This document shows positions 33,331-43,940 of a stretch of DNA of 64,000 bases, one piece after another (the stretch's first letter is position 1; each line of letters begins with the position of its first letter). A program made the position numbers and the translations under genes. The DNA is taken from contig NZ_QUWK01000008.1 in the NCBI RefSeq assembly GCF_003429665.1, positions 62,001-126,000 of the forward strand, given 5' to 3'. The DNA is from Sphaerochaeta halotolerans. Its GTDB lineage: Bacteria > Spirochaetota > Spirochaetia > Sphaerochaetales > Sphaerochaetaceae. The notes beneath the pieces were generated by a model. The model searched no databases, was not told the DNA's origin, and saw only the letters and a program-made list of their open reading frames with translations.

Positions 33331-36300
33331 GTGCGATATCATACAACGTTGAAAGACATAGCCATCTCGTTACTCGTTCTTTTTAGCTGTGCCATTCTCA
33401 CCCTATATGGGATGGTATATCTTGATATGCGCAATCCAAGCCGTTTCCTTTCCGATTACTTGATATCCTCCCTCGATAAATCCGGTTCATTCACCTTCAC
33501 TGCGACCGGACTCGAACGAACGTTTCTCAAGGAATTGATAGTTCTCAACCCCTCCTTGAAAAAGGATGAAACAGTTCTCGTATCCGCAGAAGAGGGGACT
33601 ATCGAGGGAGGGGTTCCCTTGTTGGTGCAATCATTCGTGCAAGGAGGCAAACGTGTCTCTCTTGAATTGGAACAGGCACAGGTGAAACTCGACGATTCGT
33701 TCTCCATCCCACAGGGTGGGGGATCCCCACCTACGCTTATCAGCCATTGGTTGGAAGAAAACACGTTCCAAATACACTCAAACTCTTTGGAAGGGACCTT
33801 CAATTCATCTGTTTTCACTGCAGAGATACATCAAGCAGCATTCAATTTTGAGATGGAAAGAGGGAATGAACTTCCTTCGTTGCAAGCAAGAGCAGGTGTG
33901 GTTTCCCTGCAGTTTGTTGATTCAGCTATAGCACTGGAAGGCACAAATCTCAACCTAAATAAGCAAGGAGATGTTTCCTTTACTTCCTCTCACACGATGT
34001 TCACGACTCAGCAAGGGAACGGAAGCATGGAAGACCTTGTCGCCCAAGGTTCCATCACAGGCTTCAACCTTCCCGACGATGTAAGTACATTTTCTCTCTC
34101 CGCCTCTGTTGTTGCTGTACAGATGCCCAACCTATCTATTTCTGTTCCAGAGTTCAGTGGTACTGCATTTCTTGAACTTGGGATTCCACGACGGGCAACC
34201 CTCTCTTTTGACCAGATGATTCTCAGCAGCGACGAAATGGAATTACATGCGCCAACAACCACATTACAAGGGACCTGGAGTAATGGACTGTTTTCTCTCG
34301 ATGCGGCAACCAGAAGGGGAGAACCTCTTACCTTCATTTTACATGACATACTCGCTTTACACAGTGAAGACCTGATTCTCGATGCCCGATACATGGGCGA
34401 TGGGGAGCATATCGAAGCGACTGTATTGCTTGATCAAGTGACCTACAGCAGAGAAGATCTTACAGCCCGGTTGGACTCTGTTTCCATTACTGGTGACGCA
34501 CAATTGAAAGATACAATGGTGGAAAGTGCTTCTGTACACTTGACAGCTTCAAGTATGCTTTCTCTGGATTCTCAGGGAATTCAGGCTACTTCTCCTCTCA
34601 CCTCAAGCTTACGGTATGAGCGGGAACGGTCTGCGTTGAGCGCATCCTTTACTTTTGAGGAACTGGCCTCATCTTTTACAGATATACCTCTTTATACCCG
34701 CCTTTCTTACCAAGGAAATGCTCAGGATAGACAGTTGCAGGCGGAAATCTCACTTGATGAGCGGTTCAATCTTCTTTCAGTGTACAACCTACCATATGAA
34801 GGAAATGGTTCCCTCCATATCAGCACACGTATGGACGAATTTCCGCTCTCATTTCTTTCTCCCTCGATTATACGCTATGCCCCATTCTTACAACCGTATT
34901 ATGATGATGCAACGAACTTGATTGGAAACATCACGTTCCAGTCAGAAACAGGGAATGGTACCGTCATGCCATTTGATGGTACTTTGGCTATTGACCTGGC
35001 ACTTCGAGAGATGAAGGTCGGTAAGCTTGAACTTGATGCCGGTTTTATTTTCCAGGGGTACGTAGCCCAGGATGTTCTGGATGTGGAAGCTTTGACGATT
35101 GCTACCAGTGGTTATCGTTTGGTGTATTCCGGAAAAACAGACCTGACTGATTGGCTGCCAAGTGGGCAGTTGGACCTCTTCAGGAGCTTTGACGGGCAAC
35201 TGCTTGGAAGTATCAATTTCGATAAGGAACCACCAAAACAGTATCGTTTCATGATAACCACTCCTTTTGAGCGCTCACTCTCCATTGAGGGGATGGTCAG
35301 CTCCTCCCCCCAGAATCTCTTGCTTGGAAATGCCCAACTCGATATTTTTGATACACGCTATCCTTTCTCCTTTCGTCTTCAGACCAATACATTACAGCTT
35401 TCCATCAACCAGGAAAAGGCATTCTCACTTTCCACAAATCTAGCGCCTCCGATTATGGCAGAGATCACCAGTAGTGGTTTGACCTTGCCAAATCAAGGAT
35501 TCTTCGCCAATGCCGAAATTTCAGGTGATCTACGGATTGGTTTCAACAATTCCCGCAGTTGGAATGTGTTAAGTGATCTTATTACCATCGGTGGTGTAGC
35601 ATTCCAGGGACACACTTATACACTACAAACTGCCGTATTACTAACACAAGACACACTATCTCTTCCTGATATCTCGCTTACTGATGAACAGAATACAGAA
35701 CTAAGGAGCAAGCTTTCCTATACTGGCTCAGATTTCCTTACCCTGGGTGAACGCTCCTTCCTTGCACCCTTCGATGCATCGTTTACGCTAGAGGCCAACA
35801 ACGAGCGAACCATTGCCATCTCCCTTATGGGTGAAGATTCACGTATCAGTGCACTTGTAAAACTTGATGAATTGCCTCTTGATCGATTTTTCACGTTCAC
35901 AGAAGGTGTAGTCGTTGATTTGGATCTCCTAGGCTATACCGATCTCAAACAGACAATCAGTGCTGACGGCATACTGAATCTCAGAAGAGGAGACGGGACA
36001 TTGTCCACCAAGATTGAAGCTGGGAATACAACGCTCAACCTATTCGATTCGCAATTTTCACAAGGAGACCTTTCCTATGCAGGCAATCTGTTGCTCATCA
36101 AGGGAAACAAAGCCTTAAGCGAGGGTACATTCTCTCATATTCGCCATCTTTCCTATAAAGACCAGGAAAGTACACTCAGCTATACCCTTGCACTCGATCT
36201 GGGAATGATGGAAAGTCTCTTAGACCTCCCTTCTGCAATATCCCCAATCCTAGGGGGAAAGGCAAAGGCTGTACTTTCGCTTTCAGACATCCTGCTTTAT

Positions 36301-37974
36301 GGAGAGGGAGGGGTTGCCGATGGTGTCTATACCATTTCTCTGGATAAGCCGAACCTTTCTATTGAAAGTGATCTTCTTTCATTCAATTACAACCTAAGCA
36401 CACAGCAGCTCAAGGGAGAGGCAGATCCCTTATTTGGTGTTGGTTTATCTGTAGAGGGGTCCCTTGCAGAAGAAGACTTCGGCCTTATTGTGGAAGATAT
36501 ATATTTCCCGTTGCATCTTCTCAACAGGACCATCCAGAAACCTGTATTCAGTTTTCTGGATGGTATTGCAGAAGGTGAGGTTTTCATTGGAGGAAGGAAG
36601 GATGCCATCCGTATCTATGGACAAGTTGCTGTTGACACAGCAAGGATGGAGCTGTTCTGGCTTCCTGAAGATATCATCACCATGAACAACGCTATAGCAA
36701 CCCTGGATGGGACTAGGGTCATGACACCAAAGATTCCTTTCTTCTTAACCAATACTATCACAGGAAGAACTAGTGAAGGCTATGGTACCTTTGGTGCAAA
36801 CTTCGATGGGTTTCATCTGCTCAATTATGAGATGCATGCAGACAGTGGGGAAGACATGGTCTATGTCTGGATTCCGATACAGGAAGTCGATGTGGACATC
36901 CGTACGTATGCCGGAGGTACCATAAACCTCTTTGGCGTGGGATCTGAGACGAGGCTCGAAGGTGATGTAACTGTTCAGAACAGCACTATAAGCCTGGGAA
37001 TCAAGGACCTTCCCTCCTGGTATGTTGGAAGTTATCCAACCTATACCGAAATTTCCATAGTAACCGGTAGGAATGTGTCCTTTTTATACCCAAATACACC
37101 GAATCCCTTCATCCAGGCAACCATCACTGAAAACCAGAAGATCAATTTCTCCTATGATCTTATTGCCGATGATTTTGTCATTGATGGTGATCTCACCTTT
37201 AGAAGCGGGGAGTTTTATTATTTCCAAAAGAACTTCTTCATTACCGAAGGTTCGCTCTCGCTCCATAGTGATGCACTCTCTGGTCAGAACACCATCCAGC
37301 CAACAATCAATATGAGAGCAAAATTGACAGATTTTGATGCACAGGGAAATAGGGTGGACATTTTTCTTGTCCTAAGGGATTCAAGCCTTACCAATCTTAA
37401 TCCACAATTTGAATCGACGCCGCCAAAGGATGTGAACGAAATACTTGAGATTCTTGGTCAGTCGATTCTTCCGACCGGTGCTTATGGACAGGTGAATCTG
37501 TATAGTGTTGCCAGTCTTGCAGCTGCTGCTACTGATGTAGCCGAGAGACTTGGGTATTTACAAACCAGCCAATCTACCCTACTCACTGATTCAATCCGCA
37601 TTTCACTTGGACTCGATATGTTCAGCATCCGTAGCAATATCTTGCAGAATATTCTCATCGACGCCCTACCGGGAGCAAGCTTGGCCAACCTCAGCCCACT
37701 GGCACGGTATCTGAACAATACCACGATATTCATGGGCAAGTACGTAGGAGAGCAATTCTTCCTGCAAGCATTGGTGCACCTTACTGCTATCGACGGAACT
37801 GAAGCTACCCGAACATTCATCTATCCCGACCTTTCACTTGACCTTGAGCTGTCACTTGACTGGCAGAACCCAATAGGGACATTCTCCTTTTTTACCCAAC
37901 CCAACGAGTTGTCGTTCGTCAATATTTTGGATACCATTGGTTTTAGTGTAACCAGAAGGTTTGTTCTGCGTTAA
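33331..37974 (+). CDS. tamB: TamB-family (DUF490) envelope translocation/lipid-transfer protein
   Basis: The 1547-residue protein starts at GTG 33331, with a TATACT box at 33303-33308 as a likely -10 element. One N-terminal signal-anchor helix (DIAISLLVLFSCAILTLYGMVYL) is followed by about 1200 residues of repetitive beta-strand sequence, as in the long hydrophobic-groove taco fold of AsmA/TamB proteins that span the periplasm. The DUF490 end is recognisable from LVLRDSSLTNLNPQFESTPPKDVNEILEILGQSILP to TFSFFTQPNELSFVNI. It probably acts with BamA, encoded next, in outer-membrane protein assembly or phospholipid transport; the two roles are both proposed for the family. Confidence 0.9.
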   Translation: MRYHTTLKDIAISLLVLFSCAILTLYGMVYLDMRNPSRFLSDYLISSLDKSGSFTFTATGLERTFLKELIVLNPSLKKDETVLVSAEEGTIEGGVPLLVQSFVQGGKRVSLELEQAQVKLDDSFSIPQGGGSPPTLISHWLEENTFQIHSNSLEGTFNSSVFTAEIHQAAFNFEMERGNELPSLQARAGVVSLQFVDSAIALEGTNLNLNKQGDVSFTSSHTMFTTQQGNGSMEDLVAQGSITGFNLPDDVSTFSLSASVVAVQMPNLSISVPEFSGTAFLELGIPRRATLSFDQMILSSDEMELHAPTTTLQGTWSNGLFSLDAATRRGEPLTFILHDILALHSEDLILDARYMGDGEHIEATVLLDQVTYSREDLTARLDSVSITGDAQLKDTMVESASVHLTASSMLSLDSQGIQATSPLTSSLRYERERSALSASFTFEELASSFTDIPLYTRLSYQGNAQDRQLQAEISLDERFNLLSVYNLPYEGNGSLHISTRMDEFPLSFLSPSIIRYAPFLQPYYDDATNLIGNITFQSETGNGTVMPFDGTLAIDLALREMKVGKLELDAGFIFQGYVAQDVLDVEALTIATSGYRLVYSGKTDLTDWLPSGQLDLFRSFDGQLLGSINFDKEPPKQYRFMITTPFERSLSIEGMVSSSPQNLLLGNAQLDIFDTRYPFSFRLQTNTLQLSINQEKAFSLSTNLAPPIMAEITSSGLTLPNQGFFANAEISGDLRIGFNNSRSWNVLSDLITIGGVAFQGHTYTLQTAVLLTQDTLSLPDISLTDEQNTELRSKLSYTGSDFLTLGERSFLAPFDASFTLEANNERTIAISLMGEDSRISALVKLDELPLDRFFTFTEGVVVDLDLLGYTDLKQTISADGILNLRRGDGTLSTKIEAGNTTLNLFDSQFSQGDLSYAGNLLLIKGNKALSEGTFSHIRHLSYKDQESTLSYTLALDLGMMESLLDLPSAISPILGGKAKAVLSLSDILLYGEGGVADGVYTISLDKPNLSIESDLLSFNYNLSTQQLKGEADPLFGVGLSVEGSLAEEDFGLIVEDIYFPLHLLNRTIQKPVFSFLDGIAEGEVFIGGRKDAIRIYGQVAVDTARMELFWLPEDIITMNNAIATLDGTRVMTPKIPFFLTNTITGRTSEGYGTFGANFDGFHLLNYEMHADSGEDMVYVWIPIQEVDVDIRTYAGGTINLFGVGSETRLEGDVTVQNSTISLGIKDLPSWYVGSYPTYTEISIVTGRNVSFLYPNTPNPFIQATITENQKINFSYDLIADDFVIDGDLTFRSGEFYYFQKNFFITEGSLSLHSDALSGQNTIQPTINMRAKLTDFDAQGNRVDIFLVLRDSSLTNLNPQFESTPPKDVNEILEILGQSILPTGAYGQVNLYSVASLAAAATDVAERLGYLQTSQSTLLTDSIRISLGLDMFSIRSNILQNILIDALPGASLANLSPLARYLNNTTIFMGKYVGEQFFLQALVHLTAIDGTEATRTFIYPDLSLDLELSLDWQNPIGTFSFFTQPNELSFVNILDTIGFSVTRRFVLR

Positions 37975-37996
37975 ACAAGAATATAGAGGAGCTATC

Positions 37997-40540
37997 ATGA
38001 ACAAGCGGAAATCGCGCCGACTTTTTTGCGCAATCCTTATCCTACTTTTTTCCCTTTCTCTGGTTAGTGCCGCTGAAGAGACCCCATGGTACATGGGTAA
38101 ACGAATTGCATCTTTTTCCAATACAGGACTGCAAAATGTTGAAGAAAGCATTATCTTGGATATTCAGTATGCATACTTGAACGAACCTTTCAGTGATGCG
38201 TTGTTCAATAAATTGCAGGGAGAACTCTACGCTCTCGATTATTTCTCATATTTCCTTGCAGAAGCACAACGAACAGGGGAGGGTAACAATGAACTTAAAA
38301 TAGCCATGGAATTTCATGAGTTGCCCTATATCAGCCAAGTTACGATTCAAGGCAATGCTGGGATCAAGACAAAGAACATCAAAGATGTCTTGCTCAGCAA
38401 GGAAGGAACATTCCTACAAGAACAGAATATTGAACTTTCCAAGAATGAGATTCGGGGGCTCTATGAAGAGAAGGGATATGCCGATACGGTTATATCATCC
38501 TCGTATGAAATTGATGAAACATCAAACACTGTGAGTCTGGTGTTTACCATAGAGGAGAACAAACAGAAACGTATTGGTGAAATAGTCTTTGAAGGTAATA
38601 CACAATTAGCAAGCGATCAGCTTGCAAAACAACTTTCCTCAAAGACTATCAGTTATTTCAACAGTGGCTACTATAATCCATCAACCATAGAGACTGACAA
38701 ACGGAACCTTATCACGTTCTATCAGAGTAAGGGCTTTGTAGATGCTACTATCTCTGATGTAAAGACAGAAGATATCAGCAGAGAGGATGATGAGTATACG
38801 AGGTTGAGGGTCATCTACCAGATAGATGAAGGAGAGCAATGGCGCTTCGGTGGCATCCAGGTCGAGGGGAACTCTGTATTCAGCGATGAACAGTTCCAAA
38901 GCCTCATCAGCATGAAAGAGGGGTCAATTCTTGACATCTCTCGGGTCCAGAAAGAGATAGAGGCCGTTACGGACCTGTATTGGAACAATGGGTATATTTT
39001 CAATGTAATCTCAAGTGACATGGTACGGGATGAAGAGAACAAGGTCATCACATTCGTTCTAAACGTCCAGGAAAACCAGCAGGCCGTTGTGGAAGATATT
39101 CGCATCGAAGGACTCACCAAAACAAAGCCCTATGTATTCGAACGTGAGTTGACCTTCAGCAGAGGTGATGTTTTCAGCAAAGAAGCATTGATCCGCAGTG
39201 CACAGAACATCTACAACACACTGATCGTCACTGATGTCAAATTTGACATTATCAATGGCAGTGAGCCAGGAACAGTCATACCTGTCTATACCGTTGTGGA
39301 AGGGAACCAAATGGATATCCAGTTCGGAGCTACCTTCGGTGGTAATGTGGATGGATTCCCCGTCTCTGGATTCCTGCAATGGTCTGACAAGAACTTGGGT
39401 GGTACTGGTAGGGATCTTGCGATTACCACCAACCTCAGCCCTGACACACAGAACTTCTCCATATCATTCACTGATGGATGGTTTAAGGATTATCGTTGGT
39501 CAAATGGTTTGACCTTCAATTTCGAGAGAAGCAAAAAAGAGAGAGTCTTGCAACGAGGTTTGGGAAGTGACTACTACACTGGTCATGATGATACTGCGTA
39601 TCCCCTTGGATACAACAGTTATCTCAGTTATCTGGCCGCAGATAAAGCACTTCCTGCAAACTCGTATTTGATGAACTATCTATACTATCGGGTTTCCCTT
39701 GGTTACAACACCGGGTATACATTCATGTTCCGCCCCGGTGCCCTCACAGTCGGTGGAGGGCTTTCCATCGGTTTGAACTATGCTGATTACAATCATGCTG
39801 TTTATGACCCATTTGAGCGCTTGATCAAGGCATATGGAGAGCGTTGGCAGTTCAGTAACCGTCTCAGCCTCTCCTTTGCGTGGGATGGCCGTGACCGGAT
39901 AGAGAATACCAGCAGGGGGTACTATCTAAGCCAGAGTTTCACCTATGCTGGTGGCATTCTTGGAGGCCTTTCCAACTACATCAAGTCTTCAACGTCTGCA
40001 AGTGGGTATGTTACGCTCTTCACATTTACCCTTGCAGAGAAAGATGCCAATGTCGTATTGGGTGCCACTACCACTGTCAGTGCTATGCTCCCACAGTACT
40101 ATAATAACAAATATGATACACAGGGTTGGGATTGGTACGATGCAAAACAGGGTGCTACCCGCTATGAGATGCTTTATATCGACGGTATGAATACCGGTCG
40201 TGGTTTCTCCGTCATCTTTGACCAGGCGTACCTTTGGGACAACCAGGTTTCTGTCAGCTGGCCACTTGCACATAATGTACTTTCTGCAGAAATCTATGGA
40301 AGTGCTACGGGCGTCAGCACTGATTTGCAGAATATTGCTCCCTCTTCCCTTGCTTGGTACTACTCCATGGGAGCGGGGATCAAGCTGAAGGTACCAGGAT
40401 TCCCTCTGGGATTGTATCTGGTGAAGAACGCAAGTTTTATCGACGATACCTTTTCTTGGGATGGTGGAACCATTTTCAAGGGAAGCAGTGAAGACAGTGG
40501 GTTTAAACTGGTACTTGCGATCACCACGACTTTGTATTGA
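37997..40540 (+). CDS. bamA: Outer-membrane protein assembly factor BamA
   Basis: The 847-residue Omp85 protein folds beta-barrel proteins into the outer membrane. A signal peptide (ending LSLVSAAEE) is followed by about five POTRA repeats, for example YISQVTIQGNAGIKTKNIKDVLL, RIGEIVFEGNTQLASDQLAKQL, RFGGIQVEGNSVFSDEQFQSLI and VVEDIRIEGLTKTKPYVFEREL. The barrel starts around FGATFGGNVDGFPVSGFLQWSDKNLGG and ends GFKLVLAITTTLY with an aromatic last residue. ATG 37997 follows AGAGGAGC; an upstream in-frame start in tamB is less likely. mutS starts two bases after its stop, with no skp/ompH gene between. Confidence 0.95.
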   Translation: MNKRKSRRLFCAILILLFSLSLVSAAEETPWYMGKRIASFSNTGLQNVEESIILDIQYAYLNEPFSDALFNKLQGELYALDYFSYFLAEAQRTGEGNNELKIAMEFHELPYISQVTIQGNAGIKTKNIKDVLLSKEGTFLQEQNIELSKNEIRGLYEEKGYADTVISSSYEIDETSNTVSLVFTIEENKQKRIGEIVFEGNTQLASDQLAKQLSSKTISYFNSGYYNPSTIETDKRNLITFYQSKGFVDATISDVKTEDISREDDEYTRLRVIYQIDEGEQWRFGGIQVEGNSVFSDEQFQSLISMKEGSILDISRVQKEIEAVTDLYWNNGYIFNVISSDMVRDEENKVITFVLNVQENQQAVVEDIRIEGLTKTKPYVFERELTFSRGDVFSKEALIRSAQNIYNTLIVTDVKFDIINGSEPGTVIPVYTVVEGNQMDIQFGATFGGNVDGFPVSGFLQWSDKNLGGTGRDLAITTNLSPDTQNFSISFTDGWFKDYRWSNGLTFNFERSKKERVLQRGLGSDYYTGHDDTAYPLGYNSYLSYLAADKALPANSYLMNYLYYRVSLGYNTGYTFMFRPGALTVGGGLSIGLNYADYNHAVYDPFERLIKAYGERWQFSNRLSLSFAWDGRDRIENTSRGYYLSQSFTYAGGILGGLSNYIKSSTSASGYVTLFTFTLAEKDANVVLGATTTVSAMLPQYYNNKYDTQGWDWYDAKQGATRYEMLYIDGMNTGRGFSVIFDQAYLWDNQVSVSWPLAHNVLSAEIYGSATGVSTDLQNIAPSSLAWYYSMGAGIKLKVPGFPLGLYLVKNASFIDDTFSWDGGTIFKGSSEDSGFKLVLAITTTLY

Positions 40541-40542
40541 GT

Positions 40543-43143
40543 ATGAGCGCAGATGAAATTTTGACTCCAATGATGGTCCAATACCATCAGATAAAGGAGC
40601 AACACCAAGGGGAAGTACTGTTCTTCCGCCTTGGTGATTTCTATGAGATGTTCGAAGATGATGCAAGGGAAGTTTCACGACTTCTCAACCTTACCCTCAC
40701 GAAACGTAATGGTCAGCCGATGTGTGGAATTCCCTATCATGCGGCAAAGACTTATATCAAACGGTTGCTCGAGGCCGGCAAGAAAATTGCAATCTGTGAA
40801 CAAATCAGTCTTAATCAGGATGGTGGGAAAAAACTTGCGACACGTGAAGTGGTGCAGGTAATCACCCCTGCAACGGTTATCGAAGATGACTACCTTGATG
40901 CAGAACAATCCAGCTATGTCCTGAGCATCTCATTCCAAAAGCAAGGGATTGCAGTCAGCTATGCAGATATCACCACAGGGGAGTTCTCTCTGAGGACTGT
41001 AGCGAAAGATGATCATTATGGGTCACTGCTTTCAGTTCTGGAACAAATCCGTCCCAGGGAGATATTGGTCAATGAGGATGATTACTTTCTCTACCAGGAC
41101 TTCCAAGGTCTCCTTGATGCCCAGCAGGCAATGGTCAGTAAACTTCCTCCTTGGCGTTTTTCAATCATTGATGGATACAGTTTACTGTGCAACCATATAG
41201 GCAGCACGAGTCTGAAAGCCTTTTCGTTGGAAGAGAAGGACCATCGTCTTTCCAGCGCCGGGGCATTGCTCTGGTATTTGCGGGAGACCGCCAAGACAAG
41301 CTTGAATCAAATTGAGTCGTTTACCGTGGTTGAAGAGAACCATTTCCTGCATATCGATGAAGCAAGCAGGAAAAGTCTTGAACTTGTCAGCAATACCAGT
41401 GACGGTAGTGAAAAATTCACGCTTTTCTCTGCAATCAATGCCACACTCACCAGCATGGGGACACGGCAATTAAAAAATTGGATCACTCGTGCCCTTACTG
41501 ATGTCGATCAAATCCGTGAACGTCAGAGATGGGTCGAAATGCTTGTTGAAGATCGCGATGAACTCAGCCGGGTCAGGTCAATCCTGAAACAGGTATTGGA
41601 TATCCAGCGTCTGACGACAAGGATAGCCATGAATAGGCAGGTCCCAAGGGATTTGACAGGAATCGCTCAGTCAATCTCAGCCTTTTTCCATTTGGTGGAT
41701 GAACGGTATCAGGATCTTCTCCCAACAAAGTTGGAAGAAATGCAGCTCCAGACTTTACTGCAACTTGCCTCAGAAATACAGAAAGCAATCAACGATCAGT
41801 GGCAGGGACCTTTTGAGGAAGGGAAGGTCATCCTCAAGGGTTATGATGCACAACTGGATACACTGAGAAAAACCAAAACTGGTGGAAAGGAGTTGTTGGA
41901 CTCCTATTTGCAGCAGGTAAAGGAAGAGACTGGTATTCCTACCATAAAACTCGCTTCAAACAAGATTCTTGGCCACTATATGGAGGTTACCAAGACGCAT
42001 GCCGCAAAAGTTCCTGCCACCTTCTATCGCAAACAAACGCTGGTAAATGCCGAACGATTCACCAGTGATGCGTTGATCAAGCTGGAGCAGCAGATCTTAC
42101 AGAGTGCTGCCTTGGCGGAAGAGAGAGAGAAAGAAGTCTATGAATCCTTGGTTTCCAAGACCAAGGACGTGCAACAGATGCTGCTCTCCATCAGTAGTTT
42201 TCTCAGTGACTTGGATTGTTTACAGAGCTTTGCAAGTACGGCAATCACCCACCAATATACCAAACCGAGTTTTGCGGAAGAGGATGTGCTCATTCTGGAA
42301 GGCGCAAGGCATCCAGTGGTTGAACAACATCTCCCTCCAGGGGAATTCGTTCCAAATGACCTTACGATCAAGAGTACAGGCAAACGGTTCTGTTTGATTA
42401 CGGGCCCGAATATGGCAGGTAAGTCAACGTTCCTCAGGCAAAGTGCCTTGCTTGTTGTACTTGCACAAATTGGAAGTTTCGTACCTGCAACCAAGGCTAA
42501 TCTTTGTGTAGTCGACCGTCTCTATTGCAGGGTGGGTGCCAGTGACAATCTTGCTCGTGGGGAGTCCACCTTCCTTGTTGAGATGCAGGAAGCCGCCCAT
42601 ATTCTCAGGACGGCAACAAGACATTCACTGGTTATTGTTGATGAACTGGGAAGAGGTACCAGTACCCAGGATGGCATGTCAATTGCCTATGCCATGATGC
42701 AGAAACTCCTTTCGATGAATTGCAAAACGCTGTTTGCTACTCATTACCATGAACTAGCCAGAATCGATACCAGTGCCATCCAACTCTTGACGTTACAGGT
42801 TAGTGAACAGGGAGGGGAGGTTAAGTTTCTGAGACGGGTCATTGAGGGAATTGCCAACAGCTCCTACGGATTGAACGTTGCAAGAATGGCAGGGGTGGGG
42901 CGTGATGTTATAAAACAAGCCCGCCAATTTCAGAGACAACACTTCGCTGAATATGACTTTGCAGCCATGCAACCGGATTTATTCAGTGCTGCAACTGAGG
43001 GTGATGAATCTTCTTATACTGCATTTGACACAAATGAAAGCGAAGTCATTGATGCCTTGGAATCATTCAACATTGATCAGTCCTCTCCCTTGGAGGCACT
43101 CTTGTTCCTGAAAGAATTACAGGAAAAACTGCAAGCGAAGTGA
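40543..43143 (+). CDS. mutS: DNA mismatch repair protein MutS
   Basis: The 866-residue mismatch sensor ATPase begins with LTPMMVQYHQIKEQHQGEVLFFRLGDFYEMFEDDA, which carries the mismatch-wedging Phe-x-Glu. Core and clamp domains follow, then Walker A GPNMAGKSTFLRQ, Walker B LVIVDELGRGTSTQDG and the helix-turn-helix end with AGVGRDVIKQARQF. The C-terminal tail (ALLFLKELQEKL) is a dimer/tetramer segment. ATG 40543 is used; a TTG lies six bases earlier inside the bamA stop region. Confidence 0.97.
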   Translation: MSADEILTPMMVQYHQIKEQHQGEVLFFRLGDFYEMFEDDAREVSRLLNLTLTKRNGQPMCGIPYHAAKTYIKRLLEAGKKIAICEQISLNQDGGKKLATREVVQVITPATVIEDDYLDAEQSSYVLSISFQKQGIAVSYADITTGEFSLRTVAKDDHYGSLLSVLEQIRPREILVNEDDYFLYQDFQGLLDAQQAMVSKLPPWRFSIIDGYSLLCNHIGSTSLKAFSLEEKDHRLSSAGALLWYLRETAKTSLNQIESFTVVEENHFLHIDEASRKSLELVSNTSDGSEKFTLFSAINATLTSMGTRQLKNWITRALTDVDQIRERQRWVEMLVEDRDELSRVRSILKQVLDIQRLTTRIAMNRQVPRDLTGIAQSISAFFHLVDERYQDLLPTKLEEMQLQTLLQLASEIQKAINDQWQGPFEEGKVILKGYDAQLDTLRKTKTGGKELLDSYLQQVKEETGIPTIKLASNKILGHYMEVTKTHAAKVPATFYRKQTLVNAERFTSDALIKLEQQILQSAALAEEREKEVYESLVSKTKDVQQMLLSISSFLSDLDCLQSFASTAITHQYTKPSFAEEDVLILEGARHPVVEQHLPPGEFVPNDLTIKSTGKRFCLITGPNMAGKSTFLRQSALLVVLAQIGSFVPATKANLCVVDRLYCRVGASDNLARGESTFLVEMQEAAHILRTATRHSLVIVDELGRGTSTQDGMSIAYAMMQKLLSMNCKTLFATHYHELARIDTSAIQLLTLQVSEQGGEVKFLRRVIEGIANSSYGLNVARMAGVGRDVIKQARQFQRQHFAEYDFAAMQPDLFSAATEGDESSYTAFDTNESEVIDALESFNIDQSSPLEALLFLKELQEKLQAK

Positions 43144-43165
43144 CCATAATCCCTACTTGAAGGGT

Positions 43166-43822
43166 ATGTGGTGCCGTATGTGTAAAACACTTTCTGATGC
43201 AACACTCTGTCCATCCTGTGCGCAGTCAATCAGAAAAGCAGGGTATGCGTTTCTTTTCAAGCATCGTTGTCCAGTCTGTGGAAACCCGGTGCTTGATTCC
43301 TCGTATGTATGTCCTGTCTGTACGACTGGGATGCTCGCATACGGACCCTATGAGAAAACACTTGCATCGTTGATCAGAAGGTACAAATTCGGGGGTGAAA
43401 TTGCTCTTGCCCCGCTCCTCGCTGGATTGTACCTACCTCTGCTCTCTTCGCTGGAATCTCCACTGCTTCTTCCTATTCCCTGTTCCAGAGAGGGATATAA
43501 GAGACGTGGGTTTGACCAGATGGAGGTAATCACTTCATATCTTGCAAGAAGAGAGGGCTATGCACAGCTATCTCTCTTCACCAAGCATAAGGGTACACAA
43601 TATAAGTTGCTTTCCAAGGAACAGCGTTCCCTTGAACATGCATTACAATTAACCAGTTCAAGAAGAAAGAAAGAACGATTCTCCCAGTTTTTGTCTGACG
43701 GTTACACGGCGGTGCTTCTGGATGATGTAGCTACCACGGGTACCACCTCAAACCAAGCGAGGGAGTTGTTACGATCATGTTTTGGGTGTAATGCAACGAT
43801 TGTGGTACTTGCTGATGTATAA
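43166..43822 (+). CDS. comF: ComF-family phosphoribosyltransferase-like protein
   Basis: The product is 218 residues with ATG 43166; ATG 43178 is an alternative. The N-terminus binds zinc through paired cysteines (CRMCKTLSDATLCPSC, CPVCGNPVLDSSYVCPVC). The C-terminal half is a type I phosphoribosyltransferase fold with PIPCSREGYKRRGFDQMEVI and the PRPP loop AVLLDDVATTGTTSNQA. ComF is linked to late steps of DNA uptake in competent bacteria, but it is widespread without competence, so function here is uncertain. It is last in the tamB-bamA-mutS-comF cluster. Confidence 0.9.
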   Translation: MWCRMCKTLSDATLCPSCAQSIRKAGYAFLFKHRCPVCGNPVLDSSYVCPVCTTGMLAYGPYEKTLASLIRRYKFGGEIALAPLLAGLYLPLLSSLESPLLLPIPCSREGYKRRGFDQMEVITSYLARREGYAQLSLFTKHKGTQYKLLSKEQRSLEHALQLTSSRRKKERFSQFLSDGYTAVLLDDVATTGTTSNQARELLRSCFGCNATIVVLADV

Positions 43823-43836
43823 GTGTACGTGCATCG

Positions 43837-43865
43837 TTGACAAAGATAGGGGTTATCGATACTAT
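43837..43865 (+). promoter_or_regulatory. Strong sigma-70 promoter of the rimP-nusA-infB operon
   Basis: A consensus TTGACA at 43837-43842 is followed after exactly 17 bases by TACTAT at 43860-43865, so transcription should start near 43872, leaving a leader of about 69 bases before rimP. Confidence 0.8.
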
Positions 43866-43889
43866 TTTGACAGGATTAGTTGTTTATTG

Positions 43890-43918
43890 GGGATCGCCAA
43901 CAGGCGCATCCCTTTTTT
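43890..43918 (+). terminator. Terminator-like hairpin in the rimP-nusA leader (possible attenuator)
   Basis: GGGATCGCC pairs with GGCGCATCCC (one bulged base) around the loop AACA and is followed by six T residues. It lies after the operon's own promoter and before rimP, so it could end most transcripts unless read through. It may also end transcription from comF. Confidence 0.75.
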
Positions 43919-43940
43919 ATGAACTTTTTTCAGGAGTAGT

